A DNA stretch of 64,000 nucleotides from Oscillospiraceae bacterium (GCA_022835495.1 BQOK01000001.1:1984001-2048000), one strand, 5' to 3'; shown: positions 17,299 to 28,848, counted from the stretch's first letter. A program made the numbers and translations. The notes: generated by a model not told the origin, from the sequence alone.

Positions 17299-18257
17299 AA
17301 AAGTATACCATTGGCGTTGACTTGGGCGGCACCACAATCACCGCCGGCATTGTGGATGAAAATTGCCGGGTGGTGCGCAAGTGCACCTGTGATACCGAAC
17401 TGCCGCAGCCGGAAACGGTCGTGGAAGAAAAAATTGCCGGCCTGTGCCGCAGGGTGCTGCAGGAAAACGACATGACGCTGGACGACATCCGCTGGGTGGG
17501 CATCGGCACGCCCGGCAGTGTGGACAGCAAGCACGGCGTGGTGGACTTCAATGCGAACTTTGGCTATTTTGACTGGGAATTGCGCGCGCACATGGAGCAG
17601 CTTCTTGGCTGTGAGGTCCACATTGAAAACGACGCCAACGCGGCGGCCTATGGAGAATACATAGCGGGCGGCGCGCAGGGCGCCAAGTATGCGGTGGTCA
17701 TCACGCTGGGCACGGGCATTGGCGGCGGCATTATCATTGACGGCAAGATTTTTTCCGGCTATAACTATGCGGCGGCCGAGCTGGGGCACATGGTCATTCA
17801 AAAGGATGGCCGCCCCTGCATGTGCGGGCGCAACGGCTGCTGGGAAAAATACGCCTCGGCCCGCGCGCTCACCGAGGACACCAAAGCCGCCCTGCTGTCG
17901 CACCCCAAAAACATGATGTGGCAGCTCGTGGGGGGCAATATCAACAAGGTAAATGCCAAGACCGCGTTCGACGGTATGCGCGCCGGCGACCAACTGGCGA
18001 AAATGCTCATCGATAAGTATGTGGAGTATGTTGCCTGCGGCCTGACCAACGTGATCAATATTTTCCAGCCGGACATCGTGTGCATCGGCGGGGGCGTTTC
18101 TCACGAGGGTGAAACGCTGCTGGCGCCGGTGCGCAAGCTGGTGGACTGGGAGGAATACGCGCGGGACGGCAAGCGGCGGGTGACCATCAAATGCGCCGAG
18201 CTGTTCAACGACGCCGGGGTGGTCGGCGCGGCGTGGCTGGGCAACCAGGCGCAGTAA
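17295..18257 (+). CDS. glcK: ROK-family glucokinase
   Basis: Phosphorylates glucose to glucose 6-phosphate. The ATP site G-V-D-L-G-G-T-T lies at residues 7-14. The catalytic region E-N-D-A-N-A-A-A (111-118) and E162-L-G-H165 precede the ROK zinc motif C175-M-C177-G-R-N-G-C182-W-E. The length of 320 residues fits GlcK of Firmicutes. Its ATG overlaps the upstream PHP gene by 4 bp. Its position between hprK and pfkA supports glucose as the substrate, although other hexoses cannot be excluded. Confidence 0.92.
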   Translation: MKKYTIGVDLGGTTITAGIVDENCRVVRKCTCDTELPQPETVVEEKIAGLCRRVLQENDMTLDDIRWVGIGTPGSVDSKHGVVDFNANFGYFDWELRAHMEQLLGCEVHIENDANAAAYGEYIAGGAQGAKYAVVITLGTGIGGGIIIDGKIFSGYNYAAAELGHMVIQKDGRPCMCGRNGCWEKYASARALTEDTKAALLSHPKNMMWQLVGGNINKVNAKTAFDGMRAGDQLAKMLIDKYVEYVACGLTNVINIFQPDIVCIGGGVSHEGETLLAPVRKLVDWEEYARDGKRRVTIKCAELFNDAGVVGAAWLGNQAQ

Positions 18258-18300
18258 AACCGCCCGCTGGCCGGGCGTAAAAGTTTTGAGGGGGCTTTTT

Positions 18301-19206
18301 GTGGAGTGTTTTGAGGCGATGCAGCAGGAATTTAAAAATGCAGGGATTCCATTTTTCTGCGGCGAACCGCTGGCGCGCCATACCAGCTTTCGGATCGGCG
18401 GCCCTGCGGCGCTGTTCTGCACCCCCCGCAGCACCGGAGAATTGGTGCGCGCGGTCGGGCTGTGCCGCCGGCACGCCGCGCGATATTACCTTTTGGGGCG
18501 CGGCTCCAACCTGCTCTTCCGCGACGAGGGGTTTGACGGGGTCGTGATTTCCACCTGTGAAATGCGGGAGGAGATCGTTGTAAAGCAAAATTGCATTACA
18601 GCAAGCTCCGGGGTTTCCCTGAACCGGATCTGCCGCGCGGCGGCGGAGCATTCGCTTACAGGGCTGGAGTTTGCGTATGGAATTCCGGGCAGCCTCGGGG
18701 GCGCGGTGTATATGAACGCGGGCGCTTACGGGGGCGAGATGAGCGGCGTTCTGCACACCGTTACTTTTTTGGACGGCGAGGGCCGGATCCTCACCAAGCC
18801 TGCCGGGCAGCTGGAGCTGGGGTACCGCGCCAGCCTGTTCAGCCGCACCGGGTGGTGTGTGCTGAAAGCGGAGCTGTGCCTAGAGCCCGGCGAGAGGGAA
18901 ACCATCAACGCCAAGATGGAGCAGCTTCTGAACCGGCGCAGGGAAAAGCAGCCGCTTGAATATCCCAGCGCCGGCAGCACCTTCAAGCGCCCGGAAGGAG
19001 CGTTTGCCGGCGCGCTGATTGAGCAGAGCGGGCTGCGGGGCGCGCAGATGGGCGGCGCGGCGGTGAGCGAAAAGCACTGCGGCTTTATTGTGAATCTGGG
19101 GGGAGCCACCTGCGCCGACGTTCTGGCCCTGGCCGAGCGGGTGCAGCAGGTGGTGAAAGAGCGCACCGGCTATATGCTGGAAAAAGAGATCCGCGTGGTG
19201 GAGTAA
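18301..19206 (+). CDS. murB: UDP-N-acetylenolpyruvoylglucosamine reductase
   Basis: Reduces UDP-GlcNAc-enolpyruvate to UDP-MurNAc with FAD and NADPH, the second committed step of peptidoglycan synthesis. FAD-binding elements are S-F-R-I-G-G-P-A, L-G-R-G-S-N-L-L and G-I-P-G-S-L-G-G-A-V-Y-M-N-A-G-A-Y-G-G-E. The catalytic serine lies in Y-P-S-A-G-S-T-F-K-R-P. Of 301 residues. GTG at 18301 has GAGGGGG at a good distance; the earlier in-frame TTG at 18286 does not. Confidence 0.95.
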   Translation: MECFEAMQQEFKNAGIPFFCGEPLARHTSFRIGGPAALFCTPRSTGELVRAVGLCRRHAARYYLLGRGSNLLFRDEGFDGVVISTCEMREEIVVKQNCITASSGVSLNRICRAAAEHSLTGLEFAYGIPGSLGGAVYMNAGAYGGEMSGVLHTVTFLDGEGRILTKPAGQLELGYRASLFSRTGWCVLKAELCLEPGERETINAKMEQLLNRRREKQPLEYPSAGSTFKRPEGAFAGALIEQSGLRGAQMGGAAVSEKHCGFIVNLGGATCADVLALAERVQQVVKERTGYMLEKEIRVVE

Positions 19207-19252
19207 AATAACAAGGAAGCAAAGCGGCGGTATCGAGGGGAGAAACAGGGGA

Positions 19253-20116
19253 ATGAAATTGTTGGTGGTGACCGGCCTTTCAGGGGCCGGCAAATCGCTG
19301 GCCGTGAATGCGCTGGAAGACATTGGCTATTTTTGTATTGACAACATCCCGGCCGGCCTGCTGCCGCGCATCCTGGATTTTGCGCAGCAGGGCGAGAATA
19401 TGCTGGAAAAGGTCGCGGTTGTGCTGGACGTGCGCGGCTGCCGCAGCCCGGTGGACATCACCGCGGCGCTGGACAGCATGGACAAAAGCAAGATAACCTA
19501 CCAGATCCTGTTTCTCGATTCCGCCGATGAGGTTTTGGAGCGGCGCTATAAAGAAACCCGGCGCATGCACCCTCTCAGCAGCTACGAGGGGCTGTCCACC
19601 AGCGAGGCGATCGGGCGCGAGCGGGCGCTGCTGCGCCCGCTGTACGAAAAGGCCGATTATGTGGTGGATACCTCGCTGCTTTCCACCGCGCAGAACAAAG
19701 AGCGCATTTGCAGCCTTTTTTTGCAGTCGCATCAGCAGCCGATGGTGCTTACCCTTATGTCGTTCGGGTTTAAGTACGGCCTGCCCAAGGAGGCGGATAT
19801 TGTGCTGGACGTGCGCTGCCTGCCCAATCCTTTTTATGTGCCGGAATTAAAAGCCAAGACCGGAATGGACCCAGAGGTGGCCGAATATGTGATGCAGTTT
19901 CCACAGGCAAGGGAGCTGCTGCGCCACATTGAGGCGCTGCTGGATTTTTCGCTGCCGCTCTATGTCAAAGAGGGCAAAAGCCAGCTTACCGTTGCGGTGG
20001 GGTGTACCGGCGGCAAGCACCGGTCCATCACCTTCGTGCGGCTTTTGGCGGAACACTGCCGGACCTTGGGGTACGCCCCGGGGGTGCAGCACCGGGATGC
20101 AGGGCGCGTTTCTTAA
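19253..20116 (+). CDS. rapZ: RapZ/YvcJ nucleotide-binding protein
   Basis: A P-loop ATP/GTPase of the RapZ family (YvcJ in Bacillus). 287 residues. Walker A is G8-L-S-G-A-G-K-S15, with I-D-N-I-P-A-G-L-L after it. The C-terminal domain holds G-C-T-G-G-K-H-R-S and ends H-R-D-A. In Gram-negatives RapZ controls GlmS through small RNAs; in Firmicutes the target is less clear (competence and UDP-GlcNAc sensing have been proposed). The rapZ-whiA pairing with murB upstream is typical. Confidence 0.95.
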   Translation: MKLLVVTGLSGAGKSLAVNALEDIGYFCIDNIPAGLLPRILDFAQQGENMLEKVAVVLDVRGCRSPVDITAALDSMDKSKITYQILFLDSADEVLERRYKETRRMHPLSSYEGLSTSEAIGRERALLRPLYEKADYVVDTSLLSTAQNKERICSLFLQSHQQPMVLTLMSFGFKYGLPKEADIVLDVRCLPNPFYVPELKAKTGMDPEVAEYVMQFPQARELLRHIEALLDFSLPLYVKEGKSQLTVAVGCTGGKHRSITFVRLLAEHCRTLGYAPGVQHRDAGRVS

Positions 20117-20143
20117 AAACGACGGGGAAAGGGGCTGGCGGCT

Positions 20144-21061
20144 TTGAGCTTTGCTCAGGATGTAAAAAATGAGATCGTGCAAAAAAAGCTTGCCCGGCCT
20201 TGCTGTGTCAGCGCCGCCTGTTACGGCGTCGCCTGCTTCGGCCGCTATTTTGATGAGCGCGGCGTGGTGCTGCACACCGAACTGCTGGCGGTGGCGCAGC
20301 ACGCCAAGCGCCTGTTCGGGATGTGCGGCATCCGGGGCGAGATCCTGACAAAAGAGCGCCCCAGCGGCGCGGTGCACGAGTTCAAGATCGCCCACCCGCA
20401 GGAGGTGGCCAAGCTGACGGCCCTGTTCGGCTGCCCAAAAGGGCAGGTGAGCCTTCGGGTGGATCCCGCGCTTCTGGCCTGCAGCCAATGTGTGAACGCA
20501 TTTGTGGCCTCGGCGTTTTTGTGCTGCGGCACCATGACCGACCCCAGCAAGGAGTATAACCTGGAGTTTCTGTGCGCCCGCCATAACCTTGCCAAGGACC
20601 TGGAGGCCATTCTGGCCGAACATGAATTCCGCCCGCACCGCACGCTGCGCAAGGGGCTGAACGTGGTGTATGTAAAGGCCAGCGAACAGCTGGAGGATCT
20701 GCTTACCTTTATGGGCGCGGGGAACGCAGCCATGCAGATCATGGACCACAAGCTGTATAAGGAACTGCGCAACAAGACCAACCGCCTTACCAACTGCGAA
20801 ACCGCAAATATGGACAAGGTGGTCACTGCAAACGTGCAGGTAAGCCGCGCCATTGACTTTTTAAAGGAAAGCGGGGCATACGAGGCCTTGCCCCAGTCGC
20901 TGCAGCAGGCTGCGGAGCTGAGGCTTGCATGGCCCGAGCTCTCGCTGGCACAGCTGGCCGAAAAAAGCCCGGAGCCCATCAGCAAATCCGGGCTTTCACA
21001 CCGCCTGAAAAAGCTTGAGCAGATCGCAGAGAGCATGAAACAAAGGAGATCCAATGGCTGA
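20144..21061 (+). CDS. whiA: WhiA-family DNA-binding protein
   Basis: 305 residues. N-terminal LAGLIDADG-type homing-endonuclease-like domains lacking the catalytic residues are followed by a helix-turn-helix (about 220-300, with L-A-E-K-S-P-E-P-I-S-K-S-G-L-S-H-R-L-K-K-L). In Actinobacteria WhiA is a sporulation regulator. In Bacillus it influences cell division and chromosome segregation. TTG at 20144 follows GGGGAAAGGGG. Its last 8 bp overlap dnaE. Confidence 0.94.
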   Translation: MSFAQDVKNEIVQKKLARPCCVSAACYGVACFGRYFDERGVVLHTELLAVAQHAKRLFGMCGIRGEILTKERPSGAVHEFKIAHPQEVAKLTALFGCPKGQVSLRVDPALLACSQCVNAFVASAFLCCGTMTDPSKEYNLEFLCARHNLAKDLEAILAEHEFRPHRTLRKGLNVVYVKASEQLEDLLTFMGAGNAAMQIMDHKLYKELRNKTNRLTNCETANMDKVVTANVQVSRAIDFLKESGAYEALPQSLQQAAELRLAWPELSLAQLAEKSPEPISKSGLSHRLKKLEQIAESMKQRRSNG

Positions 21062-24000
21062 AAAGCAAAAAAACTTTACACACCTTCATGTCCATACCGA
21101 ATACAGCCTGCTGGACGGCGCCTGCCGGATCGATAAAATTTTCGACCGGGTGAAGGAGCTGGGGCAGACCTCCATTGCCATTACCGATCATGGCGCAATG
21201 TATGGCTGTGTGGATTTTTACAAGGCAGCCAAAAAGGCAGGCATTAAGCCGATCATCGGCTGCGAGGTTTATGTGGCTACCCGCTCCCGGTTCGATAAGG
21301 TGAACCGGATCGACGGCTCGCACCATCTGGTGCTGCTGTGCAAGAATGAGACCGGCTACAAAAACCTGATCAAGCTGGTGTCCGCGGGCTTCATCGAGGG
21401 TTTTTATTCCAAGCCCCGGGTTGATAAAGAGATGTTGGAACAGCACCACGAGGGTTTGGTGTGTCTTTCGGCGTGCCTTGCGGGCGAGATCCCCCAGGCC
21501 CTCTTGGCGGGCGACTACGAAAAAGCGAAAAGCGCGGCCCTTTATTATAACGATCTGTTTGGGCAGGGCAATTACTACATTGAGATACAGGATCACGGCC
21601 TGGAGGAGCAGCAGCAGGTGCTGCCGCTTTTGATCCGCCTTGCAAGGGAAACGGGCATCCCCCTGGTCGCAACCAACGACGCCCATTATCTGCGCCGGGA
21701 AGACAGCAAAATGCAGAGCATCCTGATCTGCATCCAGACCGGCAAAACGGTAAACGATTCGGACAAGCTGGAGTTTGAGACCGACGAATTTTACCTCAAA
21801 AGTACCGAGGAAATGTACGACCTGTTCGCCATCGCCCCCGACGCCTGCGAGAACACCTGCAGGATCGCCGAGATGTGCAGCTTCGATTTTGAGTTCGGCG
21901 TGACCAAGCTGCCTTATTTTGAGGCCCCTGACGGCATGGAGAACCAGGCCTACTTTGAAAAGCTGTGCTACGAGGGCCTGGAACGCCGCTACGGCGGCCA
22001 GGCAACCGACGAGATGCGCCGGCGGTTGGAATACGAGATCGACGTGATCAAGCGCATGGGGTACACCAACTATTACCTCATCGTGTATGATTTTATCAAT
22101 TACGCCAAAAACCAGGGCATCCCTGTGGGCCCCGGGCGCGGCAGCGGCGCGGGCAGCATCGCTGCCTACTGTGTGGGCATCACCAACATCGACCCCATCC
22201 GCTATAACCTGCTGTTCGAGCGTTTTTTAAACCCTGAACGGGTCAGCATGCCGGATTTCGACGTGGATTTTTGCTACGAGCGCCGGCAGGAAGTGATCGA
22301 TTATGTGAACCGCAAATACGGTGCGGATCATGTGGCACAGATCATCACCTTCGGGACCATGGCGGCCCGGGCCGCCATTCGGGATGTGGGCCGTGTGATG
22401 GACCTGCCTTACGCCCAGGTGGATGCGGTGGCAAAGCTTGTGCCCATGGAACTGAAAATGACCCTGCACCGGGCGCTGGAGGTTTCGGCGGAGCTGAAAG
22501 CCCGCTACGAGGCGGACGGCCAGGTGCGGGAGCTCATTGATACAGCCATTAAAATTGAGGGCATGCCCCGCCACGCTTCCACCCACGCGGCGGGGGTGGT
22601 GATCACCCGCGAGGCCGCCAACGAATATGTGCCCCTGGCCTCGAACGACGGAGTGCCGGTAACCCAGTTCACCATGACCACCATTGAAGAACTGGGCCTT
22701 TTAAAAATGGATTTTTTGGGCCTGCGGACCCTCACGGTCATCAAGGACGCCGAGGATATGATCCGCCGCCGGGAGCCGGACTTTTTGATGGACGCCATCT
22801 CGTACGACGACAAGGCTACTTACGAGATGCTGGGTCAAAGCGAAACCGAGGGCGTGTTCCAGCTTGAAAGCACGGGCATGAAGCAGGTGCTTTTGGGGCT
22901 GCACCCGCAGAACCTGGAGGATATCATTGCGCTGATCAGCCTGTACCGCCCCGGCCCGATGGACTCGATCCCCGCTTATCTGCGCAACCGGCACGAGCCG
23001 GATAAAGTGCGGTATAAAACGCCCCAACTCGCGCATATTCTGGACGTGACCAACGGCTGTATCGTTTACCAGGAACAGGTCATGCAGATCTGCCGGGAGC
23101 TGGCGGGCTTCTCGCTGGGGCAGGCCGATTTGGTGCGCCGCGCCATGAGCAAAAAAAAGCACGACGTAATGGAAAAGGAGCGCCAGCATTTTGTGACCGG
23201 CTGTGCGGAAAACGGCATTTCGGCGCAGGTGGCAAACGAGATCTTCGACGATATGAGCAGCTTTGCCTCGTACGCTTTCAACAAGTCCCACGCGGCCTGC
23301 TATGCTTATGTTGCCTACCAGACGGCCTACCTGAAATGCCACTACCCCAGCGAGTTTATGGCCGCCCTGCTCACCAGTGTGCTGGACAACACCGACAAGG
23401 TCATTGAGTACAGCGGCGAGTGCCAAAGGCTGGGGCTGCAGCTCTTGCCCCCCAGCATCAACATCAGCGCCGGCGGCTTTACTGTGGACGGCAAGAACAT
23501 CCGCTTTGGCCTGAACGCGGTAAAAAATGTGGGCCGCAACCTGATCGCGGCGGTGGTGCGCGAGCGGAGCGAAAAGCCCTACCGCTCCTTGTACGATTTC
23601 TGCAAGCGCATGCACGGCACCGAGCTGAACCGCCGGGCGGTGGAGAGCCTGATCAAATGCGGCGCCTTCGACGAAACGGGCGCCACGCGGCGCGCTTTGC
23701 TGCAAAGCGTGGAGGGCGTGCTCAAAAGCGTGGAAACCGACAGCCGCAAAAACCTGGAAGGCCAGCTGGATCTGTTCAGCCAGGCCGGCGGGGAAGAGGA
23801 GATGGACGATTATCACATCCCGGCCCTGCCTGAATTTGAACTGGGCGAGCTGCTTCAGCTGGAAAAAGAGGTGAGCGGCCTTTACCTTTCGGGCCACCCG
23901 CTGGACGCTTACCGCGAGCGCATAAAAACCATCGGCGGCTGCCGCCTGGCAGACCTCTCGGGCGAGGACGCCAAGCTTTACGACGGCAAAACTGTGAACG

Positions 24001-24506
24001 TGGTCTGCGCCATTATCAAAACAAAGTTCATGACCACCCGCTCCAACACCATGATGGCGTTTACCAACGTGGAGGATCTGAGCGGCACCATGGAGATTTT
24101 GATTTTCCCCAAGGTTTTGGCGGGCTGCCGCGACGCCCTGCGCGACAACGCCGTTGTGGTGGTCACGGGGCGCGTGTCCGTGAAAGAAGAGGAAAACGCA
24201 AAGCTGGTGGCCGAGGAGATCGTTCCCATTGAAGAATACGATCCGGGCCGCCGCCCCGGCGAGGCGCCGCGCCGCACCGCAGGCAAAAAAGGCCTGTATT
24301 TGAAGCTGCCCAGCCGCCATTGCCCGGAGTTCGGCAAGGTGGAAAATCTGCTCACCATCTTTGAGGGCGGCATGCCGGTATATATGTACTTTGAGGATCA
24401 AAAACAGCTCACCCAGGCGCCCCGGAATCTCTGGACGCTGGACAACGAGCTGCTGTACAGCGAGCTGCGCCGTATCCTGGGAGAAAAAGCGGTGGCCACC
24501 AAATAG
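21054..24506 (+). CDS. dnaE: DNA polymerase III subunit alpha
   Basis: A replicative C-family polymerase of 1150 residues. The PHP domain comes first (H-L-H-V-H-T-E-Y-S-L-L-D-G-A, residues 9-22, then I-T-D-H-G). The catalytic core holds G-P-G-R-G-S-G-A-G-S near 358 and P-D-F-D-V-D-F near 400, which contains two catalytic aspartates. Helix-hairpin-helix and OB-fold regions follow (OB about 970-1060). It lacks the DnaQ-like exonuclease insertion of PolC, so it is DnaE rather than PolC. ATG at 21054 is preceded by AAAGGAG inside whiA. Confidence 0.97.
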   Translation: MAEKQKNFTHLHVHTEYSLLDGACRIDKIFDRVKELGQTSIAITDHGAMYGCVDFYKAAKKAGIKPIIGCEVYVATRSRFDKVNRIDGSHHLVLLCKNETGYKNLIKLVSAGFIEGFYSKPRVDKEMLEQHHEGLVCLSACLAGEIPQALLAGDYEKAKSAALYYNDLFGQGNYYIEIQDHGLEEQQQVLPLLIRLARETGIPLVATNDAHYLRREDSKMQSILICIQTGKTVNDSDKLEFETDEFYLKSTEEMYDLFAIAPDACENTCRIAEMCSFDFEFGVTKLPYFEAPDGMENQAYFEKLCYEGLERRYGGQATDEMRRRLEYEIDVIKRMGYTNYYLIVYDFINYAKNQGIPVGPGRGSGAGSIAAYCVGITNIDPIRYNLLFERFLNPERVSMPDFDVDFCYERRQEVIDYVNRKYGADHVAQIITFGTMAARAAIRDVGRVMDLPYAQVDAVAKLVPMELKMTLHRALEVSAELKARYEADGQVRELIDTAIKIEGMPRHASTHAAGVVITREAANEYVPLASNDGVPVTQFTMTTIEELGLLKMDFLGLRTLTVIKDAEDMIRRREPDFLMDAISYDDKATYEMLGQSETEGVFQLESTGMKQVLLGLHPQNLEDIIALISLYRPGPMDSIPAYLRNRHEPDKVRYKTPQLAHILDVTNGCIVYQEQVMQICRELAGFSLGQADLVRRAMSKKKHDVMEKERQHFVTGCAENGISAQVANEIFDDMSSFASYAFNKSHAACYAYVAYQTAYLKCHYPSEFMAALLTSVLDNTDKVIEYSGECQRLGLQLLPPSINISAGGFTVDGKNIRFGLNAVKNVGRNLIAAVVRERSEKPYRSLYDFCKRMHGTELNRRAVESLIKCGAFDETGATRRALLQSVEGVLKSVETDSRKNLEGQLDLFSQAGGEEEMDDYHIPALPEFELGELLQLEKEVSGLYLSGHPLDAYRERIKTIGGCRLADLSGEDAKLYDGKTVNVVCAIIKTKFMTTRSNTMMAFTNVEDLSGTMEILIFPKVLAGCRDALRDNAVVVVTGRVSVKEEENAKLVAEEIVPIEEYDPGRRPGEAPRRTAGKKGLYLKLPSRHCPEFGKVENLLTIFEGGMPVYMYFEDQKQLTQAPRNLWTLDNELLYSELRRILGEKAVATK

Positions 24507-24548
24507 CTGAAAGGGCAAATTTTGTGGCAGGTTTCATAAAAGATTTTT

Positions 24549-24577
24549 TTGCATTTTTGTTGCTTCAATGCTATAAT
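24549..24577 (+). promoter_or_regulatory. Sigma-A promoter of pfkA
   Basis: -35 TTGCAT (24549-24554), 17 bp, -10 TATAAT (24572-24577), 42 bp before the pfkA start. Confidence 0.75.
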
Positions 24578-24618
24578 GTGCACTAGAGAGAGGATTCCTA
24601 CCGAGGGAGGGGCTTACA

Positions 24619-25593
24619 ATGTCTACCAGGATCAAAACCATCGGCGTTCTCACCAGCGGCGGCGACGCCCCGGGCATGAATGCCGCGGTGCGCGCAGTGG
24701 TCCGCACCGCGCTGAGCCGCGGCATGCGTGTGATGGGCATCGAGCGCGGGTACAACGGCCTGCTGAGCGGCGAAGTGTACGAGATGAACCTTCGCAGTGT
24801 TTCCGAGATCATCCACCGCGGCGGCACCGTGCTGTATACAGCCCGCTGTTTGGAGTTCAAGACCCTGGAGGGTCAGCAGAAGGCGGCCGATCAATGCCGC
24901 GAAATGGGCATCGACGCGCTGGTGGTCATCGGCGGCGACGGTTCCTTCCGCGGTGCAAAGGATCTTGCCAAACTGGGGGTACCCTGCATCGGCATCCCCG
25001 GCACGATCGACAACGACATTGCCTGCAGCGAGTATACCATTGGTTACGATACCGCCATGAACACCGCGGTGGAGATGGTGGATAAGCTGCGTGATACCAC
25101 CCAAAGCCACGACCGCTGCAGCGTGGTGGAGGTAATGGGGCGCAACGCCGGCTACATTGCCCTGAATGTGGGCATCGCCACCGGCGCGCTGGCTATTTTG
25201 ATCCCCGAGCGCCCCTACGATCTGGAGCGCGATATTATGGAGCGGATGGCGTTTACCCAGAAGACCGGTAAAAAGCATTTTATCGTGATCGTGGCCGAGG
25301 GCGTGGGGCATGCGCAGGAGCTTGCGAACGAGATCCAGTCCCGCACGGGCATTGATTCCCGCGCCACGGTGCTTGGGCATGTGCAGCGCGGCGGGTCGCC
25401 CACCCTGCGGGACCGTGTTACCGCCTCCACCATGGGGTTCCATGCCATTGATCTGCTGGAAAAGGGCATCGTAAACCGTGTGGTGGCTGTTTCGGCCGAT
25501 AAGATTGTGGATTACGACATCAACGTGGCACTCTCGATGCACAAGACCATCGACACCATGCTGCTGGACGTGGCCAACACCATTTCTATTTAA
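24619..25593 (+). CDS. pfkA: ATP-dependent 6-phosphofructokinase
   Basis: Converts fructose 6-phosphate to fructose 1,6-bisphosphate, the committed step of glycolysis. Of 324 residues. G-G-D-A-P-G-M-N-A binds ATP at the N-terminus, G-G-D-G-S lies near 103-107, and the catalytic P-G-T-I-D-N-D-I near 126-133. M-G-R-N-A-G and G-H-V-Q-R-G-G-S-P bind sugar phosphate. The glycine in G-G-D-G-S marks an ATP rather than pyrophosphate enzyme. It has its own promoter and terminator. Confidence 0.97.
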   Translation: MSTRIKTIGVLTSGGDAPGMNAAVRAVVRTALSRGMRVMGIERGYNGLLSGEVYEMNLRSVSEIIHRGGTVLYTARCLEFKTLEGQQKAADQCREMGIDALVVIGGDGSFRGAKDLAKLGVPCIGIPGTIDNDIACSEYTIGYDTAMNTAVEMVDKLRDTTQSHDRCSVVEVMGRNAGYIALNVGIATGALAILIPERPYDLERDIMERMAFTQKTGKKHFIVIVAEGVGHAQELANEIQSRTGIDSRATVLGHVQRGGSPTLRDRVTASTMGFHAIDLLEKGIVNRVVAVSADKIVDYDINVALSMHKTIDTMLLDVANTISI

Positions 25594-25607
25594 AATCTGC
25601 ATTTTTT

Positions 25608-25640
25608 GCCGGGCTTTCCTGTGTGGAGAGCCCGGCTTTT
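25608..25640 (+). terminator. Terminator of pfkA
   Basis: gccgggct (25608-25615) pairs with agcccggc (25629-25636), followed by tttttgcgtttt. Confidence 0.85.
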
Positions 25641-25719
25641 TGCGTTTTCCCTCACGTTTCGCCCTTTGGCCGAATATAGTAGAGCGTAGGATAAAACGTG
25701 CAGAAGGGAAGAAAACGCC

Positions 25720-26391
25720 ATGCAAAAAAGGGTAAAACGGCCGCCCCGGCAAAAAATGCGGGCCCGGCACAAGTTCTTGCTGGCGGTCCTTTTTTTGCTG
25801 GCGCTGCTGGCGTTCTCGCTGGTGTCGCTGGAGCAAAAGGTGCGGCCGGTGGCACTGACCATCGCCCAGTACGAGTGCCGGGACCTGTGCATCCACACCA
25901 TGCAGAACGCCGTGAACAAGACCATCGACGAGCGGCCGGAGCTGTATAAAGAGCTGTACGACATCCAGCGGGACGGGGCGGGCCAGATCGTGAGCGTGGC
26001 CTGCGATACCCTGCGGCTCAACCAATTGCAGAACGACCTGGAAGAAACCCTGAGCAAGTCTTTGGATTCGCTGGGGCGGGCAAAGCTTGCCGTGCCCCTG
26101 GGCACCCTGACCGGCGTGCAGGCGCTGGCGGGCCTGGGGCCGGAGCTCACGGTGCGGGCGGTCCCGCTTTCAAATGTGGAAAGCAACGTGGTGAGCCGCT
26201 TTTCCAGCGCCGGTGTAAACCAGACGAAACTGGAAGTAAATGTGACCTTTACGGTGGAATTATGCGCGATGCTGGCGGGGGCGCAGGCCGAGACCACCGT
26301 GACCAGCGAGGTGTGTGTGGCGCAGATGCTCATTGTGGGGCAGGTGCCGGAATTTTATGCGCAGGGTGGAGATTTGGCGGGCAAAATGTGA
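25720..26391 (+). CDS. yunB: Sporulation protein YunB
   Basis: 223 residues. A basic N-terminus (1-17) is followed by one membrane helix (about 18-38) and an extracytoplasmic domain. The segment A-Q-Y-E-C-R-D-L-C-I-H-T-M-Q-N-A-V and the late E-V-N-V-T-F-T-V-E pattern match YunB. In Bacillus subtilis yunB is a mother-cell (sigma-E) gene required for efficient sporulation. Its exact role is not known. AGGGAAG precedes the ATG. I did not find a convincing sigma-E promoter by eye. Confidence 0.85.
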   Translation: MQKRVKRPPRQKMRARHKFLLAVLFLLALLAFSLVSLEQKVRPVALTIAQYECRDLCIHTMQNAVNKTIDERPELYKELYDIQRDGAGQIVSVACDTLRLNQLQNDLEETLSKSLDSLGRAKLAVPLGTLTGVQALAGLGPELTVRAVPLSNVESNVVSRFSSAGVNQTKLEVNVTFTVELCAMLAGAQAETTVTSEVCVAQMLIVGQVPEFYAQGGDLAGKM

Positions 26392-28431
<2,040 letters not shown>

Positions 28432-28492
28432 AATACGGCCCGGATTTGAGCGGTCCTGAACAGCCCCAGTAAAAACGGACAATAGACAAACG

Positions 28493-28530
28493 GCCCCCTG
28501 ATGTAGGAAAATAAGACTACATGAGGGGGC
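28493..28530 (+). promoter_or_regulatory. Hairpin over the transposase ribosome-binding site
   Basis: gccccctgatgtag (28493-28506) pairs with ctacatgagggggc (28517-28530) with a single mismatch, closing a 10-base loop. The right arm contains agggggc, the ribosome-binding site of orfA (ATG 28537). A transcript entering from outside would fold and hide it. Similar shielding is known in other IS elements such as IS10 and IS200. Confidence 0.6.
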
Positions 28531-28536
28531 AATTTT

Positions 28537-28848
28537 ATGAAAAAACGGAAGTACACAAAAGTGGAAACAATGGAAGCGGAAATTATGGAGATGCGGGGGG
28601 CGGGAAAGACACGGCGCGAGATAGGCGAGCGGTTAGGGTTAACACTCAAACAGGTTGAAACATGGATTACACGGTATAACCGAAAACAGGCAAAGCTGGC
28701 GGCGGGAATCATACCTCGTCCTAAGGGAAGGCCGAGGAGTGATGCCACACCAAGAAATGTGGAGGCAGAGCAGGCCTACGAGATCAACCGTCTGCGGATG
28801 GAAAACAAGCTACTGCGGGATTTTCTGCAATTGACAGGGAGGAAGTGA
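28537..28848 (+). CDS. IS3-family transposase OrfA (helix-turn-helix protein)
   Basis: 103 residues. The helix-turn-helix (about 15-50, with T-R-R-E-I-G-E-R-L-G-L-T-L-K-Q-V-E-T-W-I-T-R-Y) binds the element ends. A C-terminal leucine-rich helix (E-I-N-R-L-R-M-E-N-K-L-L-R-D-F-L) is the usual dimerisation zipper before the OrfA/OrfB junction. GTGA at 28845-28848 joins the OrfA stop and the OrfB start, and OrfB is in the -1 frame. Confidence 0.9.
   Translation: MKKRKYTKVETMEAEIMEMRGAGKTRREIGERLGLTLKQVETWITRYNRKQAKLAAGIIPRPKGRPRSDATPRNVEAEQAYEINRLRMENKLLRDFLQLTGRK

Noticed and set aside
22701-24518. Leftward open frame of 605 codons opposite dnaE
   Set aside because: Composition and lack of a ribosome site or motif show it is a shadow of dnaE.
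28845-28848. Programmed -1 frameshift at the orfA/orfB junction
   Set aside because: OrfB is in the -1 frame, but no A-rich slippery heptamer is visible; the GTGA overlap suggests coupled initiation.
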